64,000 nucleotides of DNA from Lactuca virosa (taxonomy: Eukaryota > Streptophyta > Magnoliopsida > Asterales > Asteraceae). Position 1 is the first letter of the stretch; each line of letters starts with the position of its first letter. Below, in pieces: positions 11,672 to 23,199 of this stretch. The DNA lies in assembly GCA_928212115.1 (NCBI GenBank), contig CAKMRJ010005523.1:96585360-96649359 (forward strand), in the 5' to 3' direction. A model generated the notes under the pieces. That model worked only from the letters and a program-made list of their open reading frames with translations. It was not told the DNA's origin and did no database searches. Both the position numbers and the translations under genes were made by a program.

Positions 11672-12542
11672 GTCTCCCACTTGGATAAGTCTAGTAACTA
11701 TAAATGCAAACCTAATCCGATTAGCAATCGTAGCTCTTAAAGACGCTGTCAAACTCTGATCTTGTCAGTAACCTATCCTTCAGATAAGGGATCGTATAAT
11801 CCTCTGTTATAGATATCGTGCGGACAATTACATGGAACACTGTCATACTTTTTGTCCAGCAATTGGTTTCTCGATCTCAGATTCATTTGACATAGAACTT
11901 AATTGAACACATCAATTCAGTCCTGACCGGGCCCGACACATAAGTCAAATCAAATCATCGAGGGGCCCTGATATCGCTTTTACCCTCTTAGGATAAAAGG
12001 AACAGATAAACTTCGACTTATATGCATTTATTATCCATTAATCAAATCATACACAACAATGTGTTTTATAACATCAAGTTACTGATGTGTTTACGCATTA
12101 TCAATGCACAACCAATCAACAAACAATAAACCATATATCTAGGTTTTAAGACCATATGATATTACTATCTTGCGATCACTCGTAATAAATTCCAGCAAGT
12201 GATTCCAGCAAGTGTGGGTTTATTCCAATGCTCAAATCAAGTTCATAAGCACTCATGAACGTTGTAGCAAACTTTTGCTATGTCTAATACACTTTAGACA
12301 ATCTACACACCAATTCATGACAGTCTTCATTCATATCTACTTCCAACATATGAACGACTGTGGACCGTTCGAATAATTCGATTATCATCAAATAACTCAA
12401 TTATTCAGGAAGTCAAAACATGCAAAATTTAAACAATAGGTAAAAGATTAACATAAGACAGTAACATTACTAATAAATAATACTCCTTTATTTAATCATC
12501 AAATGTTAATAACAACTTATCTATTACACGTTTCCAAACTAT
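11672..12542 (-). other. PPT and 3' non-coding domain of C
   Basis: GTCTCCCACTTGG at 11672-11684 is the polypurine tract (CCAAGTGGGAGAC on the element strand). The next 850 bp up to the RNase H stop have no ORF. They hold blocks shared with J, D and B: AGCAATCGTAGCTCTTAAAG near 11722 and ATCATCGAGGGGCCC near 11955. Confidence 0.75.
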
Positions 12543-13355
12543 CTAATCTAAACTAATATCGTCCTTCAGCCCGATGCTCCTACCGTGCTGCAAATGCTTA
12601 ACCCTGCTCAGTCCCTTCGTAAGCGGATCTGCTGGGTTATCCTCTGACGATACCCTCTTTACTACGACGAGTCCTTCTTCCACCCGATGTCGAATAAAGT
12701 GATATTTTCTGTCGATATGTCGAGATCTACCGTGATCTCTTGGTTCCTTGGTCAAGGAAACTGCTCCTTTATCACAGAAAATCTCCATGGGCTCCTTTAT
12801 GGCTGGCACAACGCCAAGGTCTCAAATGAAGTTCTTCAGCCATATCGCCTCCTTTGACGCTTCGCTCGCCGCAATGTACTCTGATTCGCACGTTGAATCA
12901 GCTATGGTTTCCTGCTTGGAACTTTTCCAAGTCACTGCTCCTCCATTGATGGTAAAGACCCAGCCCGACTGCGAACGGTAGTTGTCCCTGTCGGTCTGAA
13001 AACCGGCGTCACTGTACCCTTGCACCTTTAAGTCATCACTCCCACCGAGGACTAGAAACCATTCCTTGGTCCTCCGAAGGTACTTAAGAATATTCTTGAC
13101 TGCGATCCAATGCGCTCTGCCAGGGTTCCCTTGATATCTGCTGACCATGCTCAAAGCGAAGGCCACATCAGGGCGAGTATAAGTCATATCATACATGATT
13201 CAGCCAACTGCGGAAGCGTACGGTACTCGGCTCATCTCTGCTATCTCGACTTCAGTACTCGGACTCTGAGTCTTACTCAACTTGGCATTACTCTGGATTG
13301 GTAATTCCCCTTTCTTCGAATTCTCCATACTAAAACGTTTTAGTTCCTTGTCCAA
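12543..13355 (-). pseudogene. Copia RNase H domain of C
   Basis: Frames 12822-13196 and 12543-12809 give a typical copia RNase H: YTRPDVAFALSMVSRYQ, then YSDAGFQTD, then CESEYIAASEASKEAIWLKNF, then HIDRKYHFIRHRVEEG and the end DNPADPLTKGLS. Catalytic Asp, Glu and Asp candidates are visible. It lies one frame away from RT: a small insertion near 13355 breaks the reading. Stops occur at 13200-13202 (TGA) and 12822-12824 (TGA, where the family usually has Arg CGA). In the CDK of EIFCDKGAV the family normally has Asn. Confidence 0.85.
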
Positions 13356-14190
13356 ATAAGTATAATAGACTAAGTCCTATTAGTCTCTTACTTCTATCTC
13401 TCACTGTCCTTATTCCCAGAATATAGGAAGCCTCTCTGAGGTCCTTCATAGCGAAGCACTTCCCGAGCCAGGACTTAACCTCCTGCAGTGTCGGGATGTC
13501 TTTTCCTATGAGTAGTATGTCGTCGACATACAATACGAGAAAGCTTACTACACTCCCACTGGCTTTGACATATACACATGATTCATCTTCGCTTCGCAGA
13601 AAGCCAAACTCTTTGACTTTCTCGTCAAAACAAAGATTCCATCTGCGAGACGCTTGCTTAAGTCCATAAATGGACTTCTCAAGCTTACACACTCTGTTGG
13701 GATGCTTCGTATTGACAAAACCCTCTGGCTGAGCCATGAAAACATCCTCAGCCAACTTCCCATTAAGGAAAGCGGTTTTGACATCCAGTTGCCATATTTC
13801 ATAGTCATGAAATGCAGCAATGGCCAGCATCACCCTGATAGACTTTATCTTCGCAACTAGTGAGAAGGTTTCGTCGTAGTCAACTCCAGGAGTTTGAGTG
13901 AAACCCTTCGCAACCAACCGCGCTTTATAAGTGAGCACGTTTCCATCCACGTCAGTCTTCTTCTTGAAGATCCACTTGCACCCGACCGTCTTACGACCTG
14001 GTACATTGTCAACCAAATTCCAAACTTGGTTGTCATACATGGATTGAATCTCACTGTCCATAGCCTCTTTCCATTTTGCAGACTCTAGGCCTGTCATGGC
14101 TTCCTTATAGCTGTTAGGTTCGTCCATATTCACTAGTGTACTATCACTAATGAACGTATCCCCTTCCACAGTAATATGAAAACCATAGAA
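13356..14190 (-). pseudogene. Copia reverse transcriptase of C
   Basis: RT domain with the expected motif order: WKEAMDSEIQSMYDNQVWNLVD at its start, KARLVAKGFTQTPGVDYDETF, the first catalytic region QLDVKTAFLNG, LEKSIYGLKQASRRW and the catalytic YVDD box at 13519-13530, followed by YILGI. Copies the element RNA into DNA in virus-like particles. It is in the same frame as gag and integrase. It is preceded by a TAG at 14191-14193 in a place where the sister copy H has CAG, and ends in a frameshift into RNase H near 13355. The catalytic core itself looks intact. Confidence 0.88.
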
Positions 14191-14193
14191 CTA

Positions 14194-15570
14194 GGGTGGA
14201 ACACTAACCCTTTCGGAACGTCTAAGAGGTAAGGACTCGTCAGTCGGTTCAACCGGAGTTTCCTCCTCGGGTTGAGCGCCGGTGTTAGAGGTTCCTTCAT
14301 CACTCGATTCTTGAAGCTCTTCAAGATCGATTTTCCTCCCACTATCTCCTTGGCTTATGAGTTCTCGCTCTCGGAAAACCCCTCTCCTCGCAACGAAGAC
14401 TACATTGTCACTCGGTCTGTAGAAGAGATATCCAAAGGATTTCTGTGGGTAGCCAATGAAAATACATCGCTCACTACGAGGTTCGAGTTTGTCGTGAGTT
14501 TCTCGTCTTACGAAAACTTCGCAACCCCAAACCTTGATATGTGCCAACGAGGGAGCCTTCCCTGTCCACATCTCGTGAGGTGTTTTGGCAACCTTCTTCG
14601 TAGGTACTAAGTTAAGGATATGGGCGGCAGTCTCTAAGGCATACACCCATAATGAGATAGGTAGTGAAGCACGACTCATCATGGAACGAACCATGTCCAG
14701 CAAGGTTCGATTACGCCTCTCAGCTATACCATTCGATTGTGGTGTCCTAGGCGGCGTCAATTATGAAACTATTCCACATTCCTTGAGGTAGTCGTGGAAT
14801 TCAAGAGTTAGGTACTCTCCACCTCGATCAGATCGAAGCATCTTGATTTTCCTGCCCAACTGATTCTCCACTTCTTGTTTAAACTCTTTGAACTTTTCAA
14901 AGGTTTCTGACTTGTGCTTGATTAAGTAGATATACCCATATCTGCTATAATCGTCTGTGAAAGTCACATAGAAGTGATTTGCGTCCCTTGTGGTGGATCT
15001 AAAGGGTCCACATACATTTGTATGTATGAGATCCAATAGACCCTCACCCCTCGCACAAGTGCCAGTGAAGGGTGACTTGTTCATCTTTCCAAGTAAACAA
15101 GACTCGCAGACGTCATCGTCCCTAAGGTCGAATGACTCCAATACTCCATCCTTTTGGAGTTGGGCTATGCGTTTCTTGTTGACATGTCCTAGACGACAAT
15201 GCCACAGGCATGCTTTATCCATACTATTGGAAGAATCCACACATAACACATCATTTCCTAAATTGTCTACAACCATCACAGTTTGATATATTCCATTACA
15301 AGGCAATGCTTCAAAATATAAAACATTATGAAAATAAGCACAAATAGAACCCTTTTCATTATCAAATGAATATCTAAAACCTTGTTTATATAAACCATGA
15401 AATGAAATGATGTTTCTAGCCATATCTGGCGAATAGCAACAATTATTCAAATTTAAATCTAAACCATTACTAAGCCCTAAGGAATAAACTCCAATCTTGG
15501 TCACAGGCGACGACCTTCTGTTTCCCATGATCAGATTCATCCTTCCACGTTCCACATCCTTATTTCCTTT
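14194..15570 (-). pseudogene. Copia integrase of C
   Basis: Contains the zinc-binding HHCC region (CLWHCRLGHVNKKRI ... CESCLLGKM), the core (LLDLIHTNVCGPF, FVTFTDDYSRYGYIYL in equivalent form, MLRSDRGGEY, PPRTPQSNGIAERRN) and the C-terminal part with VWGCEVFVRRE and IFIGYPQKSFGYLFY. The second Asp (RSDRGGEY) and Glu (GIAERRN) of the DDE triad are present, but the first Asp of the usual IHTDVCGP reads Asn. A TAA at 14761-14763 splits the core before the Glu; CAA is the likely ancestor. Confidence 0.88.
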
Positions 15571-15930
15571 TTATCCCTGCAAATCAGAACATATGTGAAA
15601 ACCACATCCTGTATCAAGAACCCAAGAAGTAGCATGTGATAAACTATTAGATTTAATTGTGTAAATACCTGCGAAAGATGGCTTGATCTTTCCATCCTTG
15701 ATGGTCTGCAGATATTCTGGGCAGCTTCTCTTCCAATGCCCTATCTTGTGGCAGTGGTGGCACTCTGCCTCTTTAGGGTTTGAGTTGGGTTTAGCAGAAC
15801 CAACTTTGGTTCCACTAGAAGAGGTGCCATCTTGGGACTTTACCTTATGGTGGCCCCTTGAAGAGGCCTTCCTCTTCTTACCCTTCCCTTGCCCTATTGC
15901 CAAGACAGGGGCAGCAGCTGGAGTTGGAGG
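15571..15930 (-). pseudogene. Gag zinc knuckle and protease of C
   Basis: A lysine-rich stretch (GQGKGKKRKASSRGHHKVK) is followed by a complete CCHC knuckle, CHHCHKIGHWKRSC (about 15720-15762), which binds RNA, and the aspartic protease active site WVLDTGCGFHICSD with Asp-Thr-Gly at about 15607-15615. It is in frame with gag upstream and integrase downstream, separated only by stops at 15931-15933 (TGA) and 15571-15573 (TAA). The protease is short, as usual for copia polyproteins. Confidence 0.85.
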
Positions 15931-16572
15931 TCATGCAACAGATTTATACTTGAGGTTGCTCTCAGCAGTTCTTAACAAGCCCTGAAGCTTGCTCAAGGAG
16001 ACCTCTTCCTTATTCATGTGGTAGGTAATGCTGAACTTGCTATAGCAGGAAGGCAATGAATGAAGGACGATGTCAATTGCCAGCTCTTCATCGAAGTTCA
16101 CATTGAACTTCAGCAGGCGATCAACATATCTCTGCATCTTTTGCAGATGGGCAGTAAGGGACTCTCCATTGCCCATTTTGGTAGTGATCATCGAAGTGAT
16201 GATCTCATACCTCTCTTGCCTAGCGCTCTGGTGGTAGCGTTCCAACAGATCCTGATGAATCTCATAGGGGTACTTGTCCTCATAGGACTTTTGGAGTTCA
16301 GCAGTCATAGTCGCGAGCATGATGCAATGGACTTTCGTGGCATCACGCTCGTGGGCCTCGTAGGCCGCGATCTCATCGCCAGTAGCAGTTTTGATATCAA
16401 TCTCCTTTAGCTTCTCGTCGAGGACATATTCTTTGTCCTCGTAGCGAGTGACCATGCGAATGTTGCGGATCCAATTACTGAAATTGGTCCCATCGAAGAT
16501 CATTTTCCCACACAAGTTCATGAGTGAGAATGAACCAGAGGAGTTTGACCCAGAAGCGTTGTTGTTTGACAT
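15931..16572 (-). CDS. Copia Gag (capsid part) of C
   Basis: An open frame of 213 codons from the ATG at 16570-16572 (MSNNNASGSNSSG); the frame extends further upstream but that part lies in the leader. It shows copia gag features: FDGTNFSNWIRNIRMVTRYEDKEYVL, then CIMLATMTAELQKSYED and LTAHLQKMQRYVDRL, then IDIVLHSLPSCYSKF. Forms the capsid of cytoplasmic particles. It ends at a TGA (15931-15933) that may be a mutated Arg codon, since the reading frame continues into the zinc knuckle. Confidence 0.85.
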   Translation of the reverse strand: MSNNNASGSNSSGSFSLMNLCGKMIFDGTNFSNWIRNIRMVTRYEDKEYVLDEKLKEIDIKTATGDEIAAYEAHERDATKVHCIMLATMTAELQKSYEDKYPYEIHQDLLERYHQSARQERYEIITSMITTKMGNGESLTAHLQKMQRYVDRLLKFNVNFDEELAIDIVLHSLPSCYSKFSITYHMNKEEVSLSKLQGLLRTAESNLKYKSVA

Positions 16573-17960
16573 CTGAAAAGGAAAAGGAACAAAGTTGATT
16601 AGAAATGAATTTCCCAAATTAATCACCCAAATGAGAAATTAGGGCTAGGAACCAACAACATTATTTACAAATTAGAAAAGGGATGTCGTAATCTAACAGG
16701 TAAATAATTTGAAGGCAAGTGAATGTCGATTCACTAATTCTCCACCATGAAAAGCGAAAAGGAAATTAGGTTTTAAATGTATTGAAAATTCCTAGATCTT
16801 TTGAGATACATTGAAATTTTCAATGGCATGTTTAAATCTCGATATGCCCCTCTCGTTTGTGACTGGGATGCCGAGGATCACAAAGTGGGTGTGAATAACC
16901 ATTACAATGTACATGGTGCCCTTATTGTTACAGTCACCTATTCGATGTGCTGGTTAACCACACACGCTCCATCGAACTATGACAAACAATGAGTCACCCT
17001 TTGTTACCATTGCTTAGAACCCAATTAATGTGCCGGTTAACCACACGTGCTCGATTAATGTCTTAGCAATTGTACAAAGTGTAATTTCATGGAATTTCAT
17101 CAATTCACTTTTGCCTAAAGTAACTAAGATTGGGAATTTTATGAAAACATTTTAGTTACTTTATATAGATTCATTATACTTTTAATGAGGAAAGGTTTGC
17201 CCGATCCTACCCGTTCGGCTAACGACCCTCCACCAATCAAGGAAGCGGTGGGTTAGAATGGACACCCATTAAACGGCCATTTTATAGGCCATAACCTTAT
17301 ACCCCCCTTATAGATCGGCTTCGTGAATGAGGCCTACTAACGCTAAGACTAGCATTTAAGTTATACATATATATTAATCTTATAATACTATAAGTATAAG
17401 GTTGAATTTTAAAACTTGTAAAATTCTAAGGTTTGAAATTTAAATAAATCAAATTAAACTTTTAATCACAAAACTTTAAATTTCAAAACTTGAGGACAAG
17501 TTTTGAACTTTTCAAGACATAAAGAATCAAATAGCAAATAATATAAATTAACTAATTAATTTAGTGATTATCTAAATTTGACCTAGTCAATATTACTTGC
17601 AAGACAATCCACCAATTAATTCAAATAATCAACTATTATCACATAATGAAATTATTATTTAACTAAATGGTAATTATCTTTTGTTTTGTCAAAGATATAG
17701 TCAAATATATGATAAAATTCGTATTTTATTGACCCAAAACGATTAAGGCAAGTATCCTCAAGCAAAACAACAAGAAATCCCGAAAATCACTCTGACAGAC
17801 GCTTGGACTCGCCGAGTACCATCATGGACTCGCCGAGTTCACGCTACTTGCCGAGTCCACAATGGGACTCGCCGAGTCTGTCAGTCAGGGGCACAAAAAA
17901 AACGATTTTTCATGGCAAGAACAATCAAACAATGCATCAATTCAATAGAAATCAATCTAA
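16573..17960 (-). other. 5' leader of C with conserved structured block
   Basis: Non-coding leader of 1.4 kb. From the gag side it holds a TTTGTGA/TCACAAA inverted repeat around GGGATGCCGAGG (16855-16885), two copies of a GGTTAACCACAC-type word (near 16950 and 17035), a block (17200-17350) preserved in D and B with two inverted repeats, and next to the primer site four copies of the palindrome ACTCGCCGAGT or near variants (17805-17880). Confidence 0.75.
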
Positions 17961-17972
17961 GCTCTGATACCA
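17961..17972 (-). other. Primer binding site of C (tRNA-iMet)
   Basis: GCTCTGATACCA, perfect TGGTATCAGAGC on the element strand, one base from the 5' LTR. Confidence 0.92.
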
Positions 17973-17973
17973 C

Positions 17974-18650
17974 TGATGGGTTTGAGCCATAAGAACTTTC
18001 CTATGTGCATAGCAAACCCTAATGGTTTGATCTAGGTTTCTCTAATTGAACATGAAATGTATCCAAGGCTTACAAGCCTAGATCTAGAGAATACAATTGA
18101 AACATAACACATGAAATCAGATCTAGATGAATACCTTAAGTTGCTTGCTTGAATCTTCTTGTTCTTGGAGCTTAGAGTCACAATTGTCACTCCTCTAATG
18201 GCTTACAAACACCAACTAGCAAGAGGTTGATTTGGAGATAGAGGAGAGGTGTAGAAATCGGCTCTAGGGTTCCCAAGGAAGCAAGGTGGTCGATTTCTCC
18301 AACCCATAGGGTCTATTTATACTATGAGCTACTAGGGTTACATCCTTAACCCTAATTGAATAACTTAGGCCTTAAGCAATCCAATGATCCTTCTAGAGTA
18401 AGGCTTGGATGAATTCAAGGAGCCCATACTCCTTAATTTCGGCCACCCCTAATTCTATAAGGATTCATAGCCCAAAAACACAACTATCACACAATTGACA
18501 GTTTAAGCCCCTTTATTCAATTAACCTCTTTTAGTTGTCAAATTAATTTTAATTAATTTATGACTACTATTAATTAAATAATATTATTATTCCTTTAATA
18601 TATTATTCTCATAATATATTAATATAATAATATCTCTTCTCTCTTCTCTC
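17974..18650 (-). repeat. 5' LTR of C, truncated
   Basis: Matches the left LTR from TGATGGG up to the TCTCTTCTCTCTT tract and then stops. About 107 bp at the outer end, the TSD and roughly 70 bp of host LTR A are gone. About 15 bp of filler (18646-18660) precede the resumption of LTR A at TCTGTGAGACCC. A minus-strand TATA box (TATAAATA) is at 18314-18321. Confidence 0.85.
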
Positions 18651-18840
18651 TTGGAACTTTTCTGTGAGACCCATGGTTTGGCCCCCGACCTGGCAAGTAA
18701 AGACCATTATACGACTCATGGCATGATGGCAATTATAAGACTATGGATGGTACATAACAATATCTAATTTATGTATGGTATATGGTATTTTGGGGAACTC
18801 ACTAAGCTTTGTGCTTACGATTTTAAGTTTATGGTATTTT

Positions 18841-19606
18841 TGTTGGTTATGGGCATTCTAACACTCCTATGGTGTACATGCAACCCTATAAACCTTGGAT
18901 ATATGTTTTCTCTATTATACATGCAAATATTAAATATTCCAAGGTTTCATCCTAACTAGCATATTATGAAGCACCTATACTACAAAGTTCTAGTTAGATG
19001 ACATACCTTTTGATGTAGCTTGATGTCTTCAAGCTTTAAGAGCTTAGCCCCAATAGTGTGGAAGCCTCAAATGGAATCACAAATCACCAAAACACCTTGG
19101 AAAACCTTTAGAGAATATGGATACTTGGCTCACACTATGAAATCGGTTATTGCCCTCTTTAGTGTATCCACACTAGCCACTAGCATTATTTCATGAACCA
19201 TAAGACCCTTTATATAGTGTGGAGGATTAGGGTTAAACCCTAATACCCATGACCTTTCATTTCCTAGGATCCATGGGTTAAAGCTCCATGGACTATCCAT
19301 GAAGACTTAGCCCAACCTAAATGAACTTGGCCCACTACACATATATATATCTAAGAGTCCATATTTAATTAGTTCCTTTTGATCACTTAATTAATTATAA
19401 ATTAATTCTTGATCAATACTAATTAAATAATATGATTATATATTAATATATTAGAACTTATAATATATTAATATAAATAATAAATATACTATTGTCAAAA
19501 GACTATCCATATAAATTGTGTCGGTGAAGTGCAACCCAAATGGACCATGCCGGGTCGGATCAAGTACATACAAAATATAGTTATGGACTTAGACATTAAT
19601 CCAACA
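18841..19606 (-). repeat. 3' LTR of D
   Basis: 766 bp, TGTTGG to CCAACA, perfect terminal inverted repeat. Followed at 19607 by GTCTCCCACTTGG, the polypurine tract. Confidence 0.92.
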
Positions 19607-22600
19607 GTCTCCCACTTGGATAAGTCTAAAACTATTATTGAGTATGACTTCAAAAACCAACTGGCAATCGTAGCTCTTAAAGCCGCTGTCGAACTCTGAT
19701 CTTGTCAATGAACTCTGACCTTTGTCAATGACTTGTCCATTAGATAAGGGATCATATATTCCTCCATTCTAGATATCATATAGACTGAGACATGGATTAT
19801 CAATCATTCTCTATGTCCATTTGTTGTTTCTCGATTTCCGATTTATGATGACTGAGTGATTGAACAAATCAAATCAGTCCTGGCTTGGCCAAGCACTCAC
19901 ATGTGTCATCACTAAATCATCGAGGGGCCCACAGATATCGCTTTTATCCCGAAGGTAAAAGGAATGGATAAACTTCGACTCATATGGCTTGTTCTACTAC
20001 TTGTTGAATCATACATAAAGGCACGTTTTATAACATCGAGTTACCAAATGCGTTTTTGTGCAATCAATGTACAACCAACTCATAGTAACAACTCATATCT
20101 CTAGGTTTGAAGAATATAAGATATTATCGTCTCATGATCACTCGTGATAAAATCCATGAAGTGATTCAAATGAGCGCGGGTTGAATCCAGTACTCATAAC
20201 TTATGAGCACTCATGAGTATTGTAGCACAACTTTGTACACCAACTTGGACCTCTACAAGCCAACCCATGACAGTCTTGATTCATATCTACTTCCAACATA
20301 TGACCGACTGTGGATGGTTTGAATAACTTAGTCATTCTGGAAGAATAACCTAGTTATTATGGAAGTCAAAACATGCAAAGTGAAACACAAGAATAAATGA
20401 ATCAAATATGGTATCAAACCCTATGAATATAAATAGACCACTTTTATTTATCACCATACTAATTACTCATTATTCATTGTTTCGGTTTTATCAACTTTAT
20501 ACCTGAATTAAAAACACTAGTTGTCCCATGCTCCAAGCATGTACACTATGTTTTTCTAAACAATAGCTTTGCCATACACCAAGTATGCACTCTATGTTTA
20601 TCTATGATCCTTACTTTGTGAACTAGATCGATTGAACATAATTTCAATGATTCTCTTTTCACACTTCCAAATCCTTGTCGTAAATGTAAAAATTCCTAAC
20701 ATTTATCGAAATCTGTTTAGATTTTAAACTTATATGCACTGTTCCTCTTGTAATGATTATGCACAAAGCCACAAAGACTTGGCAACAATCATTACAGAGT
20801 ATTCCAATGGAGAGAAATTCCATGGAAACGATGTCTCAAATTCAAAGCGCATTGCTTTGAACATGCTTCTTGCATTAAGTTTCTTTAACCTTACACAGAT
20901 TGCTTCCACCTATGAAGACAACTCTATATTCCCATTTTGACTACCACTTCTGAACAAGAGTTGCCTCTTTTCAGACTATGTCAATATGGTCCTTCCAATA
21001 TTAACAGTATACTTCCAACTGTCCTTGAGAAACCAATCTTTGGTAAACCTTAGATTGTCCTCGGCAATTGCTTAATCACTTTAGTCATATCTAATTCTAG
21101 ACATTTTCCTCCTTAATGCCGCAAGGCATTTGGAAAATTCAGAAAGGATAAATATTATAGCACATGTAATCGATCTTGTACCCAAAGCAAATGGGACACG
21201 ATTCATGATGTCTCACATAAAGACATGATTCTAGACCAGTCTTTTGCTACAATATTTTTATTTGCCATGTTTCCAAAATTTGACTACGAAGAGGGATGCC
21301 GTAATCATAATCGAATTTTGAGAACACAATATATAGAGTTTTTCCTTATGTTGAACCAATTCAACATGAAATTCATATATATATTCTTGACTAAAGATGA
21401 TTAAAATCTCAATCTAAGCTTAAAATCCCACTCTAAGCCTTTTAGAATTGACATGAAGTATAGTTTCCTCTCCCTTAATTATAGCAAAACAACTTTTTCA
21501 ACCCCTGCAACCTCACGAATTGAAACTTTTGTTTTCTATAATTAACATTGCTAATATGCAATACTTATCATAATTATCATGCTCCCACTAACATGATGAT
21601 TATTAGCATAACACTTATGCTCCCACTAGCTTTGACATGTATCCAGAAAACAGCTGGACCTCTAGAAGTCAATACTTTATTGACATTCTTACTAAAGTTC
21701 AGATTTCTGATACTAGATTGCTTTGATAAGGCTTTATCAAAATTATACACCTTATCTTAGATAGCTCACAGGTGTGTCTAAACAATTTCAGAACTATGAA
21801 AAGGGATGCCGTAATCATAGTCTCAATTGTTTAGACCTTTGCCATTTCTCATAAGTCCATGTGAGTGTGTCGGTTAACCACGCACGCTCCACTAACGACT
21901 TTGAGAACTGCAAATATCACAATTGCTATCTACTTAAAATCTACTTAGTGAAAGAATTTCCTCACCATCAATTTCATGAATCGGAGAGAAACCTTATGAC
22001 ACTTAGATTTTATGGTGTATGTGTTCTTATCCATGTGAATTTGTCAAACCATAATCACAAGACTAGGTTAGTGAAAAATCCTAACTCATATGGATTGAAC
22101 TTGTGCAATCTTAACCTCTTGCCACCTAGCAGCACAAGGGCCTACCATTGCTTCCAAGTAGTTATGCAAACAATTGAGAACATGTAGAACTCAAATATAT
22201 ATAGCCAACTTAACTGGAATGGGCACAGAAATGTCAACACGGTAGGTTATAAACCTCTAGTTGTGTGCTAGTGATGAAATACAGGTTTTATTCTTAATTA
22301 CTTCTTGAAACTCTTTCAGGATCTTTTAGACTCCCACTGTCTTCTTGACCTATAATACTTTCTTTCCAAATATTCAAGAGATAGTGTGGATTCTAATCAA
22401 GACTAACACTTAACACAATTGGCCTAAGTTGGTCTCTGTTTTATCCAAAACATCACAACTTACCAAATTCAAATGTACAAGAGTAGAAAACCTTTTACTC
22501 TTACATTTCACTAGTGTTAATAAACCTTGTTTAAGATGTATCACTCAAGTTACATTTGTGGTGGGCTTGATCAGTGCACAAGAATGTGTACTCGATCCCT

Positions 22601-23060
22601 TAGTCATTTACTTGACTCACACATCCATGTGAACAAGTAATTAGTCTTAATTTTCCAATGCTTGAAAGTTCTCATTCATCATACTATACAACTTGCATGA
22701 TTCGAAGTTTCTATCCAACTGAAACTTGGGTGATGAGAATCTTTCATTATTTGGAAAATTTAGTCACTACCACAAATGAAAGAATCAAATTCATATTTCC
22801 ACTCTTGCTATTAATGGAATCATATAAGCAACAATTTTTTTTCCTTTTCACAAATGCCATTGTAAGGATATTTTAAAATAAATAAAAACAAATTTTTTTC
22901 TTTTTATTTTAAAAACTTTGCGGAAAAACTATCCTTACAGTGCAAAAGCACATGAAAAACTTTGTTGTTATCTATTCCTAAGCAATATATCATAACTCCT
23001 AAGCAACAGCTCAAAATTCTGATGACAGAACCATACGATCGAGATCCATCTTCGCGATCA
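19607..23060 (-). pseudogene. Decayed pol and 3' domain of D
   Basis: No open pol frame, but landmarks align in order with C and B. These are the conserved 3' block with CATCGAGGGGCCC near 19920, the RNase H end equivalent near 20520, the RT equivalent around 21600-21640 (CTCCCACTAGCTTTGACATG, which in C lies next to YVDD) and a short integrase-like piece near 22440-22600. Apparent ORFs here (for example 20734-20940, 21861-22187) are random. Colinearity with B over several kb shows it is an old dead pol carried as a unit. Confidence 0.65.
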
Positions 23061-23199
23061 AAAATCAGCATATACTTTCTTTAAGTTTCTTCACTTTTCT
23101 TTGATTCTTAAAACATCAACATGTGACCCAGTCACATCATGTAACAAGAATCTCAGAATAGAAACTTAACAGAGTTAGATAGTGGACTTTACCTGAAGT

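Larger units (their letters stand above)
10891..18650 (-). mobile_element. Copia element C, most complete gag-pol of its group
   Basis: Minus-strand Ty1/copia element inside the 5' LTR of A. Its parts are a 3' LTR (10891-11671), polypurine tract, pol and gag (12543-16572), leader, primer site (17961-17972) and a 5' LTR truncated at about 18645. Gag to RT is in one frame broken by a few stops, and RNase H is one frame away. The two LTRs differ at roughly 17 sites over the 670 bp they share (about 2.5 percent by eye), so the insertion is fairly young. The TSD at the right is lost with the deleted LTR end. Confidence 0.9.

Noticed and set aside
20734..22876. Several plus-strand ORFs of 60-108 codons inside D, and similar ones in B (37655-40628)
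   Set aside because: They run opposite to the element, have no domain and are chance frames in decayed pol.
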